A model generated the notes under the pieces. It was not told the DNA's origin. It did no database searches and saw only the letters and a list, made by a program, of their open reading frames with translations. Positions 18,748-27,546 of a DNA stretch of 64,000 bases are shown here, one piece after another. A program made the translations under genes and the position numbers. The DNA comes from Streptomyces zagrosensis (GTDB lineage: Bacteria > Actinomycetota > Actinomycetes > Streptomycetales > Streptomycetaceae), in assembly GCF_014203645.1 (NCBI RefSeq), contig NZ_JACHJL010000021.1, positions 62,001 to 126,000 of the forward strand. Reading direction: 5' to 3'. Each line of letters opens with the position of its first letter. Positions within the stretch are counted from its first letter, which is position 1.

Positions 18748-19248
18748 CACGGCCCCGCCCCTGCCAGCCGAACCGACTCAGCCAGTGAACTCGGCCATCC
18801 CGCACCAACCAACCGACCGACCAACCAACCAACCAGCATGGCGGCCCGGCCGCACCCTGGATTCGGCCGGCCCGCCTTGCACAGATGGCCCGCGACCTCG
18901 TGGGTCGCGGGCCATCTGTCGGGGTGTGTGCGGGGACCGCCGCACCCCGGTGTCGCCACCGAGGGCGGGACGACGACGGTCCCCGCGGAGGACGCGGGCC
19001 GGGTCCAGGCCGGCTCGCCGCGTCCGGGCGACCTTGGAGGTCCGGGAGCCGCTCCGGAGGTCCGTGTCGCCGCACATTGGGTGTCGGTGTCGTCCTGCCG
19101 ACGCCCACCAATGTGCCGGACCCGTGTTAAATGCGTGCTGCCGGAGCGTGACGCAGACGTACCACTTACGCGAAGGGGCCCCCACGTGGCTTTCCCTGCC
19201 GTCCGCTTGACGCGCGCTGACCCTCCGCCGCCGGCCCGGAGCCCACGA
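18748..19248. other. Convergent intergenic region
   Basis: The space between the 3' ends of the DMT transporter and cystathionine beta-synthase genes. It contains an ACCAACC-type short repeat near 18806-18836 and a 17-bp hairpin (18881-18919). Open frames here lack recognisable domains. Confidence 0.5.
18881..18919. terminator. Perfect 17-bp hairpin, probable bidirectional terminator
   Basis: ACAGATGGCCCGCGACC and GGTCGCGGGCCATCTGT around a 5-nt loop TCGTG. It lies between two convergent genes, the expected site for a shared terminator. Confidence 0.75.
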
Positions 19249-20637
19249 CTACTTGCTCGACCCCTTCGCCAAGTACGCCAGCAGGTCCTGCCGGCTCACC
19301 ACGCCCTTCGGCTTGCCCTCCACCAGGACCACGGCGGCGTCCGCCTCGCCGAGCACGGTCATCAGGTCCGAGACCGGCTCGCCAGAACCGACGTGCGGCA
19401 GCGGCGGGCTCATGTGCTTTTCCAGCGGGTCGGTGAGCGCTGCGCGCTGCGCGAACAGAGCGTCCAGCAGTTCCCGCTCCACCACCGAGCCGATGACCTC
19501 AGCAGCCATCACATCCGGGTGGCCGGCGCCGGGCTTGACGATGGGCATCTGCGAGACCCCGTACTCGCGGAGCACCTCGATCGCCTCGCCAACGGTCTCC
19601 TCCGGGTGCATGTGCACCAGCGAGGGCAGCCCGCCCTCCTTGCCGCTGAGCACATCGCCGACGCGCACGGCGGGACCGCCCTCATCGAGGAAGCCGTAGT
19701 CCGCCATCCACTCGTCGTTGAAGATCTTCGACAGATATCCCCGGCCGCTGTCCGGCAGCAGCACGACCACGACATCGTCGGGTCCAAGTGGTTCCGCCAC
19801 CCGCAGCGCGGCGACGACCGCCATCCCGCAGGAGCCGCCGACCAGCAGGCCCTCCTCCTTGGCCAGACGCCGGGTCATCTGGAAGGCGTCCTTGTCCGAG
19901 ACCGCAACGATGTCGTCCGCGACGGACTCGTCGTACGCGGTCGGCCAGAAGTCCTCGCCGACGCCCTCGATCAGATACGGGCGCCCGGAGCCGCCCGAGT
20001 ACACCGAGCCCTCCGGGTCGGCGCCGATGACCTTGACCTTGCCGTCGCTGGCGTCCTTGAGATAGCGCCCGGTGCCGCTGATCGTGCCGCCGGTGCCCAC
20101 CCCCGTGACGAAGTGGGTGATGCGGCCATCGGTCTGCTGCCACAGCTCGGGCCCGGTGGACTCATAGTGCGAGCGCGGGTTGTTCGGGTTGCTGTACTGG
20201 TCGGGCTTCCAGGCGCCGGGGGTCTCGCGCACCAGGCGATCAGAGACGTTGTAGTACGAGTCGGGGTGCCCGGGATCGACCGCGGTCGGGCAGACCACGA
20301 CCTCGGCCCCGTACGCACGCAGCACATTGATCTTGTCCGTGGACACCTTGTCCGGACAGACGAAGATGCACTTGTACCCCTTGCGCTGGGCCACCATGGC
20401 AAGCCCCACGCCGGTGTTCCCCGAGGTCGGCTCCACGATCGTGCCACCCGGCTGGAGCGCGCCCGACTCTTCCGCGGCCTCGATCATCCGCACGGCGATC
20501 CGGTCCTTCACCGAACCGCCGGGGTTGAAGTATTCGACCTTCGCCAGGACGGTGGCCTGAATGCCCTCGGTCACGCTGTTGAGCTTCACCAGCGGGGTGT
20601 TCCCGACGAGCTCAATCATCGATTCGTGAAACTGCAC
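19249..20637 (-). CDS. cbs: Cystathionine beta-synthase
   Basis: A 462-residue PLP enzyme condensing serine and homocysteine to cystathionine (reverse transsulfuration). The catalytic core shows GNTPLVKLNSV, the PLP-lysine motif NPGGSVKDRIA, EPTSGNTGVGLAM, and the PLP-phosphate loop GVGTGGTISGTGRYLK. The C-terminal about 130 residues are two CBS (Bateman) motifs (VHMHPEETVGEAIEVLREYG and VLGEADAAVVLVEGKPKGVV), which may bind a nucleotide or S-adenosylmethionine. The Bateman pair and length separate it from plain cysteine synthase. It ends convergently with the DMT exporter gene. Confidence 0.95.
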   Translation of the reverse strand: MQFHESMIELVGNTPLVKLNSVTEGIQATVLAKVEYFNPGGSVKDRIAVRMIEAAEESGALQPGGTIVEPTSGNTGVGLAMVAQRKGYKCIFVCPDKVSTDKINVLRAYGAEVVVCPTAVDPGHPDSYYNVSDRLVRETPGAWKPDQYSNPNNPRSHYESTGPELWQQTDGRITHFVTGVGTGGTISGTGRYLKDASDGKVKVIGADPEGSVYSGGSGRPYLIEGVGEDFWPTAYDESVADDIVAVSDKDAFQMTRRLAKEEGLLVGGSCGMAVVAALRVAEPLGPDDVVVVLLPDSGRGYLSKIFNDEWMADYGFLDEGGPAVRVGDVLSGKEGGLPSLVHMHPEETVGEAIEVLREYGVSQMPIVKPGAGHPDVMAAEVIGSVVERELLDALFAQRAALTDPLEKHMSPPLPHVGSGEPVSDLMTVLGEADAAVVLVEGKPKGVVSRQDLLAYLAKGSSK

Positions 20638-21158
20638 GCCCTACTCCAGATCTAGCGGGGTCTCCGCGGGTCAAGGGGCTACCGCCGGCGCGGGCCCATC
20701 CCTCAGCCTATTGGGCCATAGAGCCGGGGTGGCCGCCCTGTGGATAACGCACCGCGACCGCGCCATGACGACGAGGCATACCCCTTGCGACGGCGGCCCC
20801 TCCCGCCCGCCTCGACAAGGCACTTTCGGCCATATCGGCGGAGATCTTCGCGCCATGATCCCGCCAAGTAGGCGCCCCCACCCCTAGGCACTACAGCTAG
20901 CGCGCGGGCCCTCGTACACAGCCTCGCGCGCACGGGCACCGTTAGGCCCTCGCGCACCGGGGCTCACTTGCGGCATTCGCATACGGCTGGTCTGCGCGAG
21001 CGGTGCGTTGCGGCACGCCGATCAATGGGCAATACAGCAGTAGGCCCCGGCCGGCCCGGCATTGTCCTTGCCGAGCAGGTCGTGGGCACGTATGCATCCG
21101 GAGTAAGGCACATGCGTCCGGAGCGGGGCATATACGCATACAGGAGGTGAGCGGGCCC
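20638..21158. other. Divergent intergenic region
   Basis: About 520 bases between the cystathionine beta-synthase and SGNH hydrolase starts. Apart from a 20-bp tandem duplication at 21091-21130 it shows no recognisable gene or motif. Confidence 0.5.
21091..21130 (+). repeat. Two tandem 20-bp repeats upstream of the SGNH gene
   Basis: TATGCATCCGGAGTAAGGCA (21091) and CATGCGTCCGGAGCGGGGCA (21111) match at 16 of 20 positions and end 28 bases before the start codon, overlapping the expected promoter and leader. Confidence 0.6.
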
Positions 21159-22322
21159 ATGTCGATGTCGAGAGCGCGGGTAGCGCGGCGGATCGCGACC
21201 GCAGCGGCGTACGGGGGCGGCGGAATCGGACTACTCGGCGGCGCGACCGTCGGGCTCCTGCTCACGGAACTCCGCTTGGCCAGGCGCGTGGTCGGCGGCT
21301 CCGAAGACCAGCCGCCCAGGGCAGACGGCCGCTACGGCATGGCCTTCGACCACGACACCACCGCCCCGCCCCTACGGCTCGGCTTCCTCGGCGACTCGAC
21401 GGCAGCGGGCCAGGGCGTACGCCACGCGCACCATACGCCGGGCGCGCTGCTCGCCTCCGGGCTCGCGGCGGTCGCCGAGCGGCCGGTTGAGCTGCGGGTA
21501 GTGGCGCAGCCCGGAGCGCAATCCGACGACCTGGCCCGACAGGTCGCGCTGTTACTCGCCGCACCGTGCCACCCATCCACCAGTGCCCCGCAACCGGCCC
21601 TGCCCGCAACCGGCACCCCCACGCCACCCACCACGGCTGCCGACCGCACGCCACAGCCCGCGGACGGCGACCGCATGCCACCGCCCATGTCCGGCACACC
21701 GCCCTGGCGGGACGGCCCCCAGCCACCGGCGGCATGGCGCCCCGACATCGCCGTGATCATGATCGGCGCCAATGACGTCACACACCGGATGCCGCCCGCG
21801 AAGTCCGTTCGCCTGCTCGCCACGGCGGTGCGCGCGCTGCGCGCCACGGGCTGCGACGTGGTCGTCGGCACCTGCCCCGATCTGGGTTCGGTCGAGCCCG
21901 TTTACCAGCCGCTGCGCTGGGTGGCCCGGCGGCTGAGTCGGCAACTCGCCGCCGCGCAGACCATCGCGGTGGTCGAACACGGCGGCCGGACGGTCTCGCT
22001 CGGCGATCTCCTCGGCCCCGAGTTCGCCGCCCATCCAACAGAACTGTTCGGGCCCGACAACTACCACCCCTCAGCCGAGGGCTATATGACGGCCGCGATG
22101 GCCATCTTGCCGACGCTGTGCGCGGCGCTGGGCCTGTGGCCGGAGGAGGAACGGCCCGACCCGGCGCGCCGGGAGGGATTCCTGCCGGTCGCGCAGGCGG
22201 CTGCGGAGGCGGCAGCGGAGGGCGGTACGGAGGTCGCGGCGGCCCGCGGCCCCTGGGCCCAACTCTTCCGCCGACGCCGCCGGCTGCCCGCCGACTCCAC
22301 ATCCGCCACGTTGAGCGGCTAG
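21159..22322 (+). CDS. SGNH/GDSL-family hydrolase, TTA-containing
   Basis: A 387-residue protein. The N-terminus has a membrane-spanning or signal segment (IATAAAYGGGGIGLLGGATV). The hydrolase fold shows block I GFLGDSTAAGQG (nucleophile Ser in GDS), block III VIMIGANDVTH and block V DNYHPSAEGYM (catalytic Asp-x-x-His). A Pro/Thr-rich insert lies between blocks I and III. SGNH enzymes are esterases or lipases; the acyl substrate is unknown. The ATG follows AGGAGGTGA. Residue 132 is encoded by TTA (21552-21554), so full translation should need the bldA tRNA. The thiolase gene follows on the same strand after 275 bases. Confidence 0.88.
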   Translation: MSMSRARVARRIATAAAYGGGGIGLLGGATVGLLLTELRLARRVVGGSEDQPPRADGRYGMAFDHDTTAPPLRLGFLGDSTAAGQGVRHAHHTPGALLASGLAAVAERPVELRVVAQPGAQSDDLARQVALLLAAPCHPSTSAPQPALPATGTPTPPTTAADRTPQPADGDRMPPPMSGTPPWRDGPQPPAAWRPDIAVIMIGANDVTHRMPPAKSVRLLATAVRALRATGCDVVVGTCPDLGSVEPVYQPLRWVARRLSRQLAAAQTIAVVEHGGRTVSLGDLLGPEFAAHPTELFGPDNYHPSAEGYMTAAMAILPTLCAALGLWPEEERPDPARREGFLPVAQAAAEAAAEGGTEVAAARGPWAQLFRRRRRLPADSTSATLSG

Positions 22323-22597
22323 CTACCTCGTACGACGGGTCGGTCGGCAGCGAACAGCGAACGGGAGCACGGAGCAGTGAGCGAAGGCGCAGCGAACGAC
22401 GGCGCGGTCGGCGACTGTGCCATGAGCAACGGCGCGGTCCGCAACGACGCGGTCCGCAAGAGTGCAATGAGCAACGATGTGATGAGCAAGCGCTTAGAAA
22501 AGAGGCCCGCATCACAGCTCGCGGCCCGTGACCGCAGACCTACGGGCGGGTAGCTTCCGAGACACAGCCCTGCCTTTCTCGCCCCACTGGAGCCGTG

Positions 22598-23818
22598 ATG
22601 CCCGAAGCCGTGATCGTCTCTGCCGCCCGTTCGCCCATCGGTCGCGCCTTCAAGGGGTCGCTCAAGGACGTCAGGCCCGACGATCTGACCGCCGAGATCA
22701 TCAAAGCCGCGCTCGCCAAGGTGCCCGGGCTCGATCCGCGTGACATCGATGACCTGATGCTCGGCTGTGGCCTGCCCGGCGGCGAGCAGGGTCACAACCT
22801 GGGCCGGATCGTCGCCGTCCAACTCGGCATGGACCACCTGCCGGGCTGCACCATCACCCGCTACTGCGCCTCGTCCCTCCAGACCTCGCGCATGGCCCTG
22901 CACGCCATCAAGGCCGGCGAGGGCGACGTCTTCATCTCGGCCGGTGTCGAGGCCGTCTCGCGTACCGTCAACGGCTCATCCGATGGCATGCCGGGCACCC
23001 ACAACCCGCTGTTCGCCGACGCCGAGGCCCGCACCACGGCGCGCACCGAGCAGGAGGGCACCGACTGGCACGACCCGCGCGAGGACGGGCTCGTCCCCGA
23101 TGCGTACATCGCGATGGGACAAACAGCCGAGAACCTGGCCCGCAGCAAGGGCGTAACCCGCCAGGACATGGACGAGTTCGGCGTCCGTTCGCAGAACCTG
23201 GCCGAGCAGGCCATCAAGAACGGGTTCTGGGAGCGCGAGATCGTCCCGATCACCACCCCTGACGGCACGGTCGTCAGCACGGACGACGGCCCGCGCCCGG
23301 GCGTGACCCTGGAGGGCGTGCAGGGGTTGAAGCCCGTCTTCCGCCCGGATGGGTTGGTCACGGCCGGCAACTGTTGCCCGCTCAACGACGGCGCCGCCGC
23401 GTTGGTGATCATGTCCGACACCAAGGCTCGTGAGGTGGGCGCCACCCCGCTCGCCCGCATCGTCTCCACCGGCGTCTCCGCGCTCTCCCCCGAGATCATG
23501 GGGTATGGCCCGGTCGAGGCATCCCAGCAGGCGCTACGGCGCGCGGGCCTGGCGATCGGCGACATCGACCTGGTCGAGATCAACGAGGCGTTCGCCGCGC
23601 AGGTGATCCCCTCCTACCGCGACCTCGGCGTGGATCTCGACCGGCTCAACGTCAACGGCGGCGCCATCGCCGTTGGCCACCCCTTCGGCATGACCGGCGC
23701 CCGGATCGCCGGCACGCTGATCAACTCCCTTCAGTGGCACGACAAGCAGTTCGGCCTGGAGACCATGTGCGTCGGCGGCGGTCAGGGCATGGCCATGGTC
23801 ATCGAGCGGCTGAGCTGA
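22598..23818 (+). CDS. Acetyl-CoA acyltransferase / thiolase
   Basis: A 406-residue thiolase that either cleaves 3-ketoacyl-CoA or condenses acetyl-CoA units. All catalytic landmarks are present: nucleophile Cys in TRYCASSLQTSRMALHAI, EINEAFAAQ, the GHPFGMTGAR histidine motif, and the C-terminal CVGGGQGMAMVIE with the second catalytic Cys. Typical length for the FadA-like group, hence probably fatty-acid beta-oxidation, though biosynthetic thiolases are similar. The ATG at 22598 has GGAG upstream; a GTG precedes it directly. A strong hairpin (23909-23934) follows. Confidence 0.94.
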   Translation: MPEAVIVSAARSPIGRAFKGSLKDVRPDDLTAEIIKAALAKVPGLDPRDIDDLMLGCGLPGGEQGHNLGRIVAVQLGMDHLPGCTITRYCASSLQTSRMALHAIKAGEGDVFISAGVEAVSRTVNGSSDGMPGTHNPLFADAEARTTARTEQEGTDWHDPREDGLVPDAYIAMGQTAENLARSKGVTRQDMDEFGVRSQNLAEQAIKNGFWEREIVPITTPDGTVVSTDDGPRPGVTLEGVQGLKPVFRPDGLVTAGNCCPLNDGAAALVIMSDTKAREVGATPLARIVSTGVSALSPEIMGYGPVEASQQALRRAGLAIGDIDLVEINEAFAAQVIPSYRDLGVDLDRLNVNGGAIAVGHPFGMTGARIAGTLINSLQWHDKQFGLETMCVGGGQGMAMVIERLS

Positions 23819-23908
23819 ACAACCCCCTACGGGGCCCCGCACGACCCGCGTCTTAGGCTCGTGATCACTACATCCAGCGCGCTCCCGGCCCGCGCTGCCG
23901 AGCGCCCG

Positions 23909-23934
23909 CCCCGCGCCCCCTAGGGGGCGCGGGG
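23909..23934 (+). terminator. Hairpin downstream of the thiolase gene
   Basis: CCCCGCGCCCCC and GGGGGCGCGGGG form a perfect 12-bp stem around TA, 90 bases after the stop. The rest of 23819-24147 holds only the next gene's promoter region. Confidence 0.65.
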
Positions 23935-24147
23935 CCGCGCTTACCCCCCGGCCCGTGACCGAATCTCCCCCAGGATGTGACCAACGCCGCCAGGGCGCAT
24001 CGATCGCGCAGGTCAGGCGTGTCCGGTACAGAATGTCCGGGCCTTTATACCTACCCATTCCATGACGTTGTGCACTGACACGGGGCGACGCCACGCGCCA
24101 AGCTGAGGTAGGAATTCGGGGGATCAACAGCAACCGGGAGTATGTCA

Positions 24148-25050
24148 GTGAGCGCTACGTCCCTTGCCGTACTGCTGGCCGCGGGCATCGCCACGGCGGT
24201 CGGTGTCGCGGCCTTGCACACCACTCGCGGGCTGCGCCGTCAGATCGCCGCCCTACGCACCGAAGTCGTGGCCGCGGCTGCCGCCGGCACCGAGGCAGCC
24301 GCTGCCTGCGTACCCGCGGCCCGGCAGGCCCCTGCCGCCGAGATACGCGCCGCCATCGCCGACGCGCTCGCCGAGGAGCGAGAGCGCGAACTCGCCGAGG
24401 CCCGCGCGTTCTGGGCGGCTCAGGAGGCCCGCGACACGGTCACCGGAAGCGATGGGTCCGCGCTGCTCGGCGGACTGGCCGGGCTAGGTGACGAACCGTT
24501 GACCGACCCCACGCCCTATGTGCCCCGACAGTCCGACTTCGCCGGCCTTGAGCCGGTGCTGGACTCGGAGCTGCTCGATGCAGCGCTGGACGCGGCGTTC
24601 GACCCCGCGCTCGACCCCATGTTGGACCCCGCGCTTGACCTGGTCGGCGAGCCGGAGGGCCCGGAGGCAGCCGAGTTGGCCGCCGCCCGCCGCCGTCACC
24701 CCTCGCATCCGTCGCACGCCGCGAAGGACGCAGCGCAGCAGTCCGCCATCATCGGCCATGAGCGCACCGTTACTCTCCTCGACGAACTGGCCCAGTCCCA
24801 TACGCCGCTGGCCGATGTGCGCCCCGGGCCGCTCGGCACCCTTGATGTCTACGTCTTCGCTGACGGCACAACGGTCTGCATGACTCCGGGCCACCGCGAG
24901 ACCGCCGACCAGCTCGCGCGGGCCCTCCAGGACGGCGACGCCCCGGTGCTGCTCGGCGGCTCCGGCGTCTCTGGCGCGTACACGCTGACCTTCGGCTACG
25001 GCGACCGCTGCGTCTACGTTCTCGCGGACCGCGTCATCGCCTCGCTGTGA
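24148..25050 (+). CDS. Conserved membrane-anchored hypothetical protein
   Basis: A 300-residue protein. An N-terminal transmembrane helix (SLAVLLAAGIATAVGVAAL) is followed by a helical, possibly coiled-coil region (TTRGLRRQIAALRTEVVAAA ... ADALAEERERELAEARAF), an acidic stretch containing repeated LDPALDP, and a compact C-terminal domain (LGTLDVYVFADGTTVCMTP, YTLTFGYGDRCVYVLADRVI). I recognise no named family. The GTG at 24148 is chosen because GGGAG lies seven bases upstream; an ATG six bases earlier is too close to it. It is in tandem with the thiolase gene but behind a hairpin, so probably a separate unit. Confidence 0.75.
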   Translation: MSATSLAVLLAAGIATAVGVAALHTTRGLRRQIAALRTEVVAAAAAGTEAAAACVPAARQAPAAEIRAAIADALAEERERELAEARAFWAAQEARDTVTGSDGSALLGGLAGLGDEPLTDPTPYVPRQSDFAGLEPVLDSELLDAALDAAFDPALDPMLDPALDLVGEPEGPEAAELAAARRRHPSHPSHAAKDAAQQSAIIGHERTVTLLDELAQSHTPLADVRPGPLGTLDVYVFADGTTVCMTPGHRETADQLARALQDGDAPVLLGGSGVSGAYTLTFGYGDRCVYVLADRVIASL

Positions 25051-25149
25051 CCTCCGGCCTAGCCCACCACGCGGCTGGCCCACCCCCGCACGGCTAGCCG
25101 CACAGCGGCGCCACCAGGCTCCTCCTCGCAGCCGCCCGCCCGGCCCGGC

Positions 25150-25509
25150 TCACAGCCCGCAGCGGGCCCGAACCGCCTCCACCAAGGCCGCCGCGTCGGC
25201 GGCCTCCTGCCGCGCCGCGCCACCCACCGCCGCAGCCCGCCCGGCGCCGGCTGGCGGTCCTCCGCTCAGGGCATGCGCAAGATCGTGTCCCGCTACGGCA
25301 ATCTGGTCGGCCACCGCGAAAATGCCGGCGTCCGGCAGCGTACGAGGCGGGGTGCCTGGCTCGTCAACACGCTGCGCACGGTGGGCCAACTCGCGGGCCA
25401 ACGCCAGCCCTTCGGCGGCCGGGCCCTGACGCAGCCGGGACTGGGGCAGGGCGCGCAGCCGGTCGGCGAGACGGTCCACAGCGGCCAAGAAGGCAGTCAC
25501 ATCATCCAC
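25150..25509 (-). CDS. Small conserved hypothetical protein
   Basis: A 119-residue protein, helical and Ala/Arg-rich, with a polar N-terminal half (MDDVTAFLAAVDRLADRLRA, LPQSRLRQGPAAEGLALARE) and a Gly/Ala-rich middle. Codon use is normal for the neighbourhood and the start is clear. No domain is recognised. It is convergent with the 24148 gene (99 bases apart) and divergent from the DUF4287 gene. Confidence 0.65.
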   Translation of the reverse strand: MDDVTAFLAAVDRLADRLRALPQSRLRQGPAAEGLALARELAHRAQRVDEPGTPPRTLPDAGIFAVADQIAVAGHDLAHALSGGPPAGAGRAAAVGGAARQEAADAAALVEAVRARCGL

Positions 25510-25630
25510 AGCGCGACCTTATGCGCCGTCCACAGACTGTTGCCAACACCCAAACGCTCAGGCACGGTGAGGTGAAGGCCCATGGGCCCGATGTGGAACA
25601 GCAGCGATCAGGACAACGCCGGAGGCGCCG

Positions 25631-25861
25631 ATGTCCCAAGTCTTCTCCGCAGAGACCCACCACAACCTGCTCTCCAGAATTCCCGAATGCACCGGCCGTG
25701 AAGTTGCCGACTGGCTGCGCACCGTAGACGAAGGGCCGGCCCTCTTCCGATTTGAGGAGAAGGTGAGCTGGCTCCGCGGTGAGCACAAGCTCGCTTATGG
25801 ACACGCCAAGGCGATCATTCATGAGCACGACCTGCGCCGCGCGGCGCGCAAACTGCTGTAA
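25631..25861 (+). CDS. DUF4287 domain protein
   Basis: A 76-residue protein that is essentially one DUF4287 module: ETHHNLLSRIPECTGREVAD, WLRTVDEGPALFRFEEKVSW and LRGEHKLAYGHAKAIIHEHD. The tail GHAKAIIHEHDLRRAARK is characteristic. The family is small, helical and of unknown function, seen alone or fused to other small domains. The ATG follows GGAGGCGCCG. It sits beside a transposase remnant but shows no sign of disruption. Confidence 0.87.
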   Translation: MSQVFSAETHHNLLSRIPECTGREVADWLRTVDEGPALFRFEEKVSWLRGEHKLAYGHAKAIIHEHDLRRAARKLL

Positions 25862-25964
25862 CTGCACCCAACGGCTGTGCGGCGTGCCGCCAGGCACACA
25901 GCACACGCACCAGGGCCCCGGAGGCATCGCGGGTTCCAGGGAGCGTCGCAACACCGCTTCAGAT

Positions 25965-26166
25965 TCAGGCGGTCTGTAGATCATGCAGGCGCTCGGCTGG
26001 GGTATCCCAGTCGAGCGTCTTGCGTGGGCGGCCTTCCGAGCCCAGCCGGAGGCAGGTGTTCGGCAGTGTTCCGGTTCACCCCCAGCTCACGCGCCACCAC
26101 GGTCACGTTTCCCATGGCATCCAGCCGCGCAGGCAAACGCTCCCTCAACCGAGACCCCGAAAGATC
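25965..26166 (-). pseudogene. IS30-family transposase remnant (internal deletion plus frameshift)
   Basis: Two pieces of an IS30-type transposase are joined. The N-terminal helix-turn-helix end reads SGSRLRERL..., NVTVVARELGVNRNT and PAGLG. After the junction near 26040, a frame shifted by one base reads the C-terminal catalytic end GRPRKTLDWDTPAERLHDLQ followed by a stop at 25965. An intact IS30 transposase has about 300 or more codons, so most of the DDE catalytic core is missing. No terminal inverted repeats or target duplication were found. It is an inert relic. Confidence 0.8.
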
Positions 26167-26180
26167 ACGCGCAACGGCCA

Positions 26181-26221
26181 CGGTCCTCGCAACACCCGCA
26201 AATAGCGGGTTGCGAGGACCG
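26181..26221. terminator. Long imperfect hairpin
   Basis: CGGTCCTCGCAACACCCGC pairs with GCGGGTTGCGAGGACCG with a 2-nt bulge and a 5-nt AAATA loop. It lies next to the transposase remnant and downstream of both flanking genes. A terminator is likelier than a transposon end. Confidence 0.5.
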
Positions 26222-26305
26222 TGAAAACCCAAGAACGGTGGGGCCCTACAAGGTACGGGCGGGCTGCGGATCGCCGCCTTGGGCGGGGCAGCCACGGCCG
26301 TGCAG

Positions 26306-26335
26306 CGGGGGGCGACCTAGGGTCGGCCGCCCCCG
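26306..26335 (-). terminator. Probable terminator of the Bax-inhibitor-1 gene
   Basis: CGGGGGGCGACC and GGTCGGCCGCCCCCG form an imperfect hairpin around TAG, starting 8 bases past the gene end. Confidence 0.55.
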
Positions 26336-26342
26336 TGCGCGA

Positions 26343-27227
26343 CTAGTCCCTGAACAGGGCGATCAGTCGCAGCAGCTCCAGGTAGATCCACACCAGCGTC
26401 AGCGTGAGGCCGAACGCGGCCAGCCATGACTCCTCGCGCGGAGCGCCGTAGCGCACACCGTCCTCGACCTGCTTGAAGTCCATGGCCAAGAAGGCCGCAC
26501 CGAGCACCACACCGACGATGCCGAAGACGATGCCGAGCGGACCGCTGCGGAAGCCGAGGCCGTCACCGCCACCGAACGCCGCGAACATCAGGTTGACCGC
26601 CATCAGCAGCACGAAGCCGATGGCCGCCGCGAGCACGAAGCGCTGGAAGCGCGCGTCCACGCGGATCAGTCGGGTGCGGTACGCGACCAGCACACCGGCG
26701 AACACCGCCATGGTGCCGAGCACCGCTTGCATGGGGATGCCGGACCAGCGCGAGTTGAACATCTCGCTGATGATGCCGAGGAAGACACCCTCGAACGCCG
26801 CGTACGTAAGGATCAGGGCCGGGACGGCCTTGCTCTTGAACGCCTGGATCAGACCGAGCACCATCGCGATCAGCGCGGCGCCGATCGCAATGCCGTAGCT
26901 CTTGCTGGATACCGGCAGCGCGGCCCATGCGACGACGGCACCGACGACGACGGTGCCGAGCGTCATGGCGGTCCGCATGACGACGTCGTCCATCGTCATC
27001 CGGCCGGCCTGCGGCGGCGCCACCTGGCCGCCGTAAAGCTGCTGCGTCTGCTCGGGGGTCAGGTTCTGCGCCCCCGCCGCGTACGGATTGGTGGGCTGAG
27101 CACCGACGGCGTACGGGTTGCCCTGGGTCGCTGTGGGGCCCCCGGCCTGCGGCGGCGTGTTGAAGCCCGCGTAGGCGTTGTCGCGGCTGAAGCCCCGTCG
27201 CGAGAAGACCGGGTTGCTGCTCCTCAT
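26343..27227 (-). CDS. Bax inhibitor-1 / YccA family membrane protein
   Basis: A 294-residue protein. The first about 90 residues are a Gln/Pro/Tyr-rich tail (NPYAVGAQPTNPYAAGAQN) of the sort seen in actinobacterial members. Seven hydrophobic segments follow, with family positions at FEGVFLGIISEMFN, GVLVAYRTRLIRV, LAMDFKQVEDGVRYGAPREE and AFGLTLTLVWIYLELLRL. The last two are the Bax-inhibitor signature. The family contains pH-sensitive ion channels and stress proteins; the bacterial role is not settled. The ATG at 27227 follows GGAGGAGTGAA. Confidence 0.93.
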   Translation of the reverse strand: MRSSNPVFSRRGFSRDNAYAGFNTPPQAGGPTATQGNPYAVGAQPTNPYAAGAQNLTPEQTQQLYGGQVAPPQAGRMTMDDVVMRTAMTLGTVVVGAVVAWAALPVSSKSYGIAIGAALIAMVLGLIQAFKSKAVPALILTYAAFEGVFLGIISEMFNSRWSGIPMQAVLGTMAVFAGVLVAYRTRLIRVDARFQRFVLAAAIGFVLLMAVNLMFAAFGGGDGLGFRSGPLGIVFGIVGVVLGAAFLAMDFKQVEDGVRYGAPREESWLAAFGLTLTLVWIYLELLRLIALFRD

Positions 27228-27546
27228 TTCACTCCTCCATGGCCGCCCTGCGCGACCTTGAGTCAAGGGTAATGGGTAAGCAAAAGAATCACCCTAGTGC
27301 CAGGGGAGGATCTTTTCACCCGTTCGTAGCAGGTACCCGCACGCCACCAGACCATGCGGCAAACCGTCGGTGACAGGGCCAGCACACAGCGCACGCTCGA
27401 AATCTATGGGGTGTACGGGATCTGGGGGTTCTATGAGGTTCCACGGGAACGAGGAAAGGGCTCGGGCGAGCGCCGCCGGGGTATCACTCGGTGGTACTCC
27501 CCTCGGCTTCTGATGTGCCGGCGCTCATCCCTGTGGACTACGCGGA
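27228..27546. other. Intergenic region between tandem genes
   Basis: It contains the promoter area of the Bax-inhibitor-1 gene. No gene, repeat or hairpin stands out. Confidence 0.5.

Noticed and set aside
17905..18750. A 281-codon minus-strand open frame opposite the DMT exporter
   Set aside because: It mirrors the codon bias of the real gene and its translation has no domain; the plus-strand protein shows two clear EamA repeats.
18778..19185. A 135-codon minus-strand frame downstream of cystathionine beta-synthase
   Set aside because: Arg/Gly-rich translation, no domain, and a 17-bp terminator lies inside it.
22422..22553. A 43-codon plus-strand open frame with a TTA codon between the SGNH and thiolase genes
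   Set aside because: No ribosome binding site, and the sequence is built from short decaying GCAACGACGCGGTCC-type repeats. Codon character does not support a gene.
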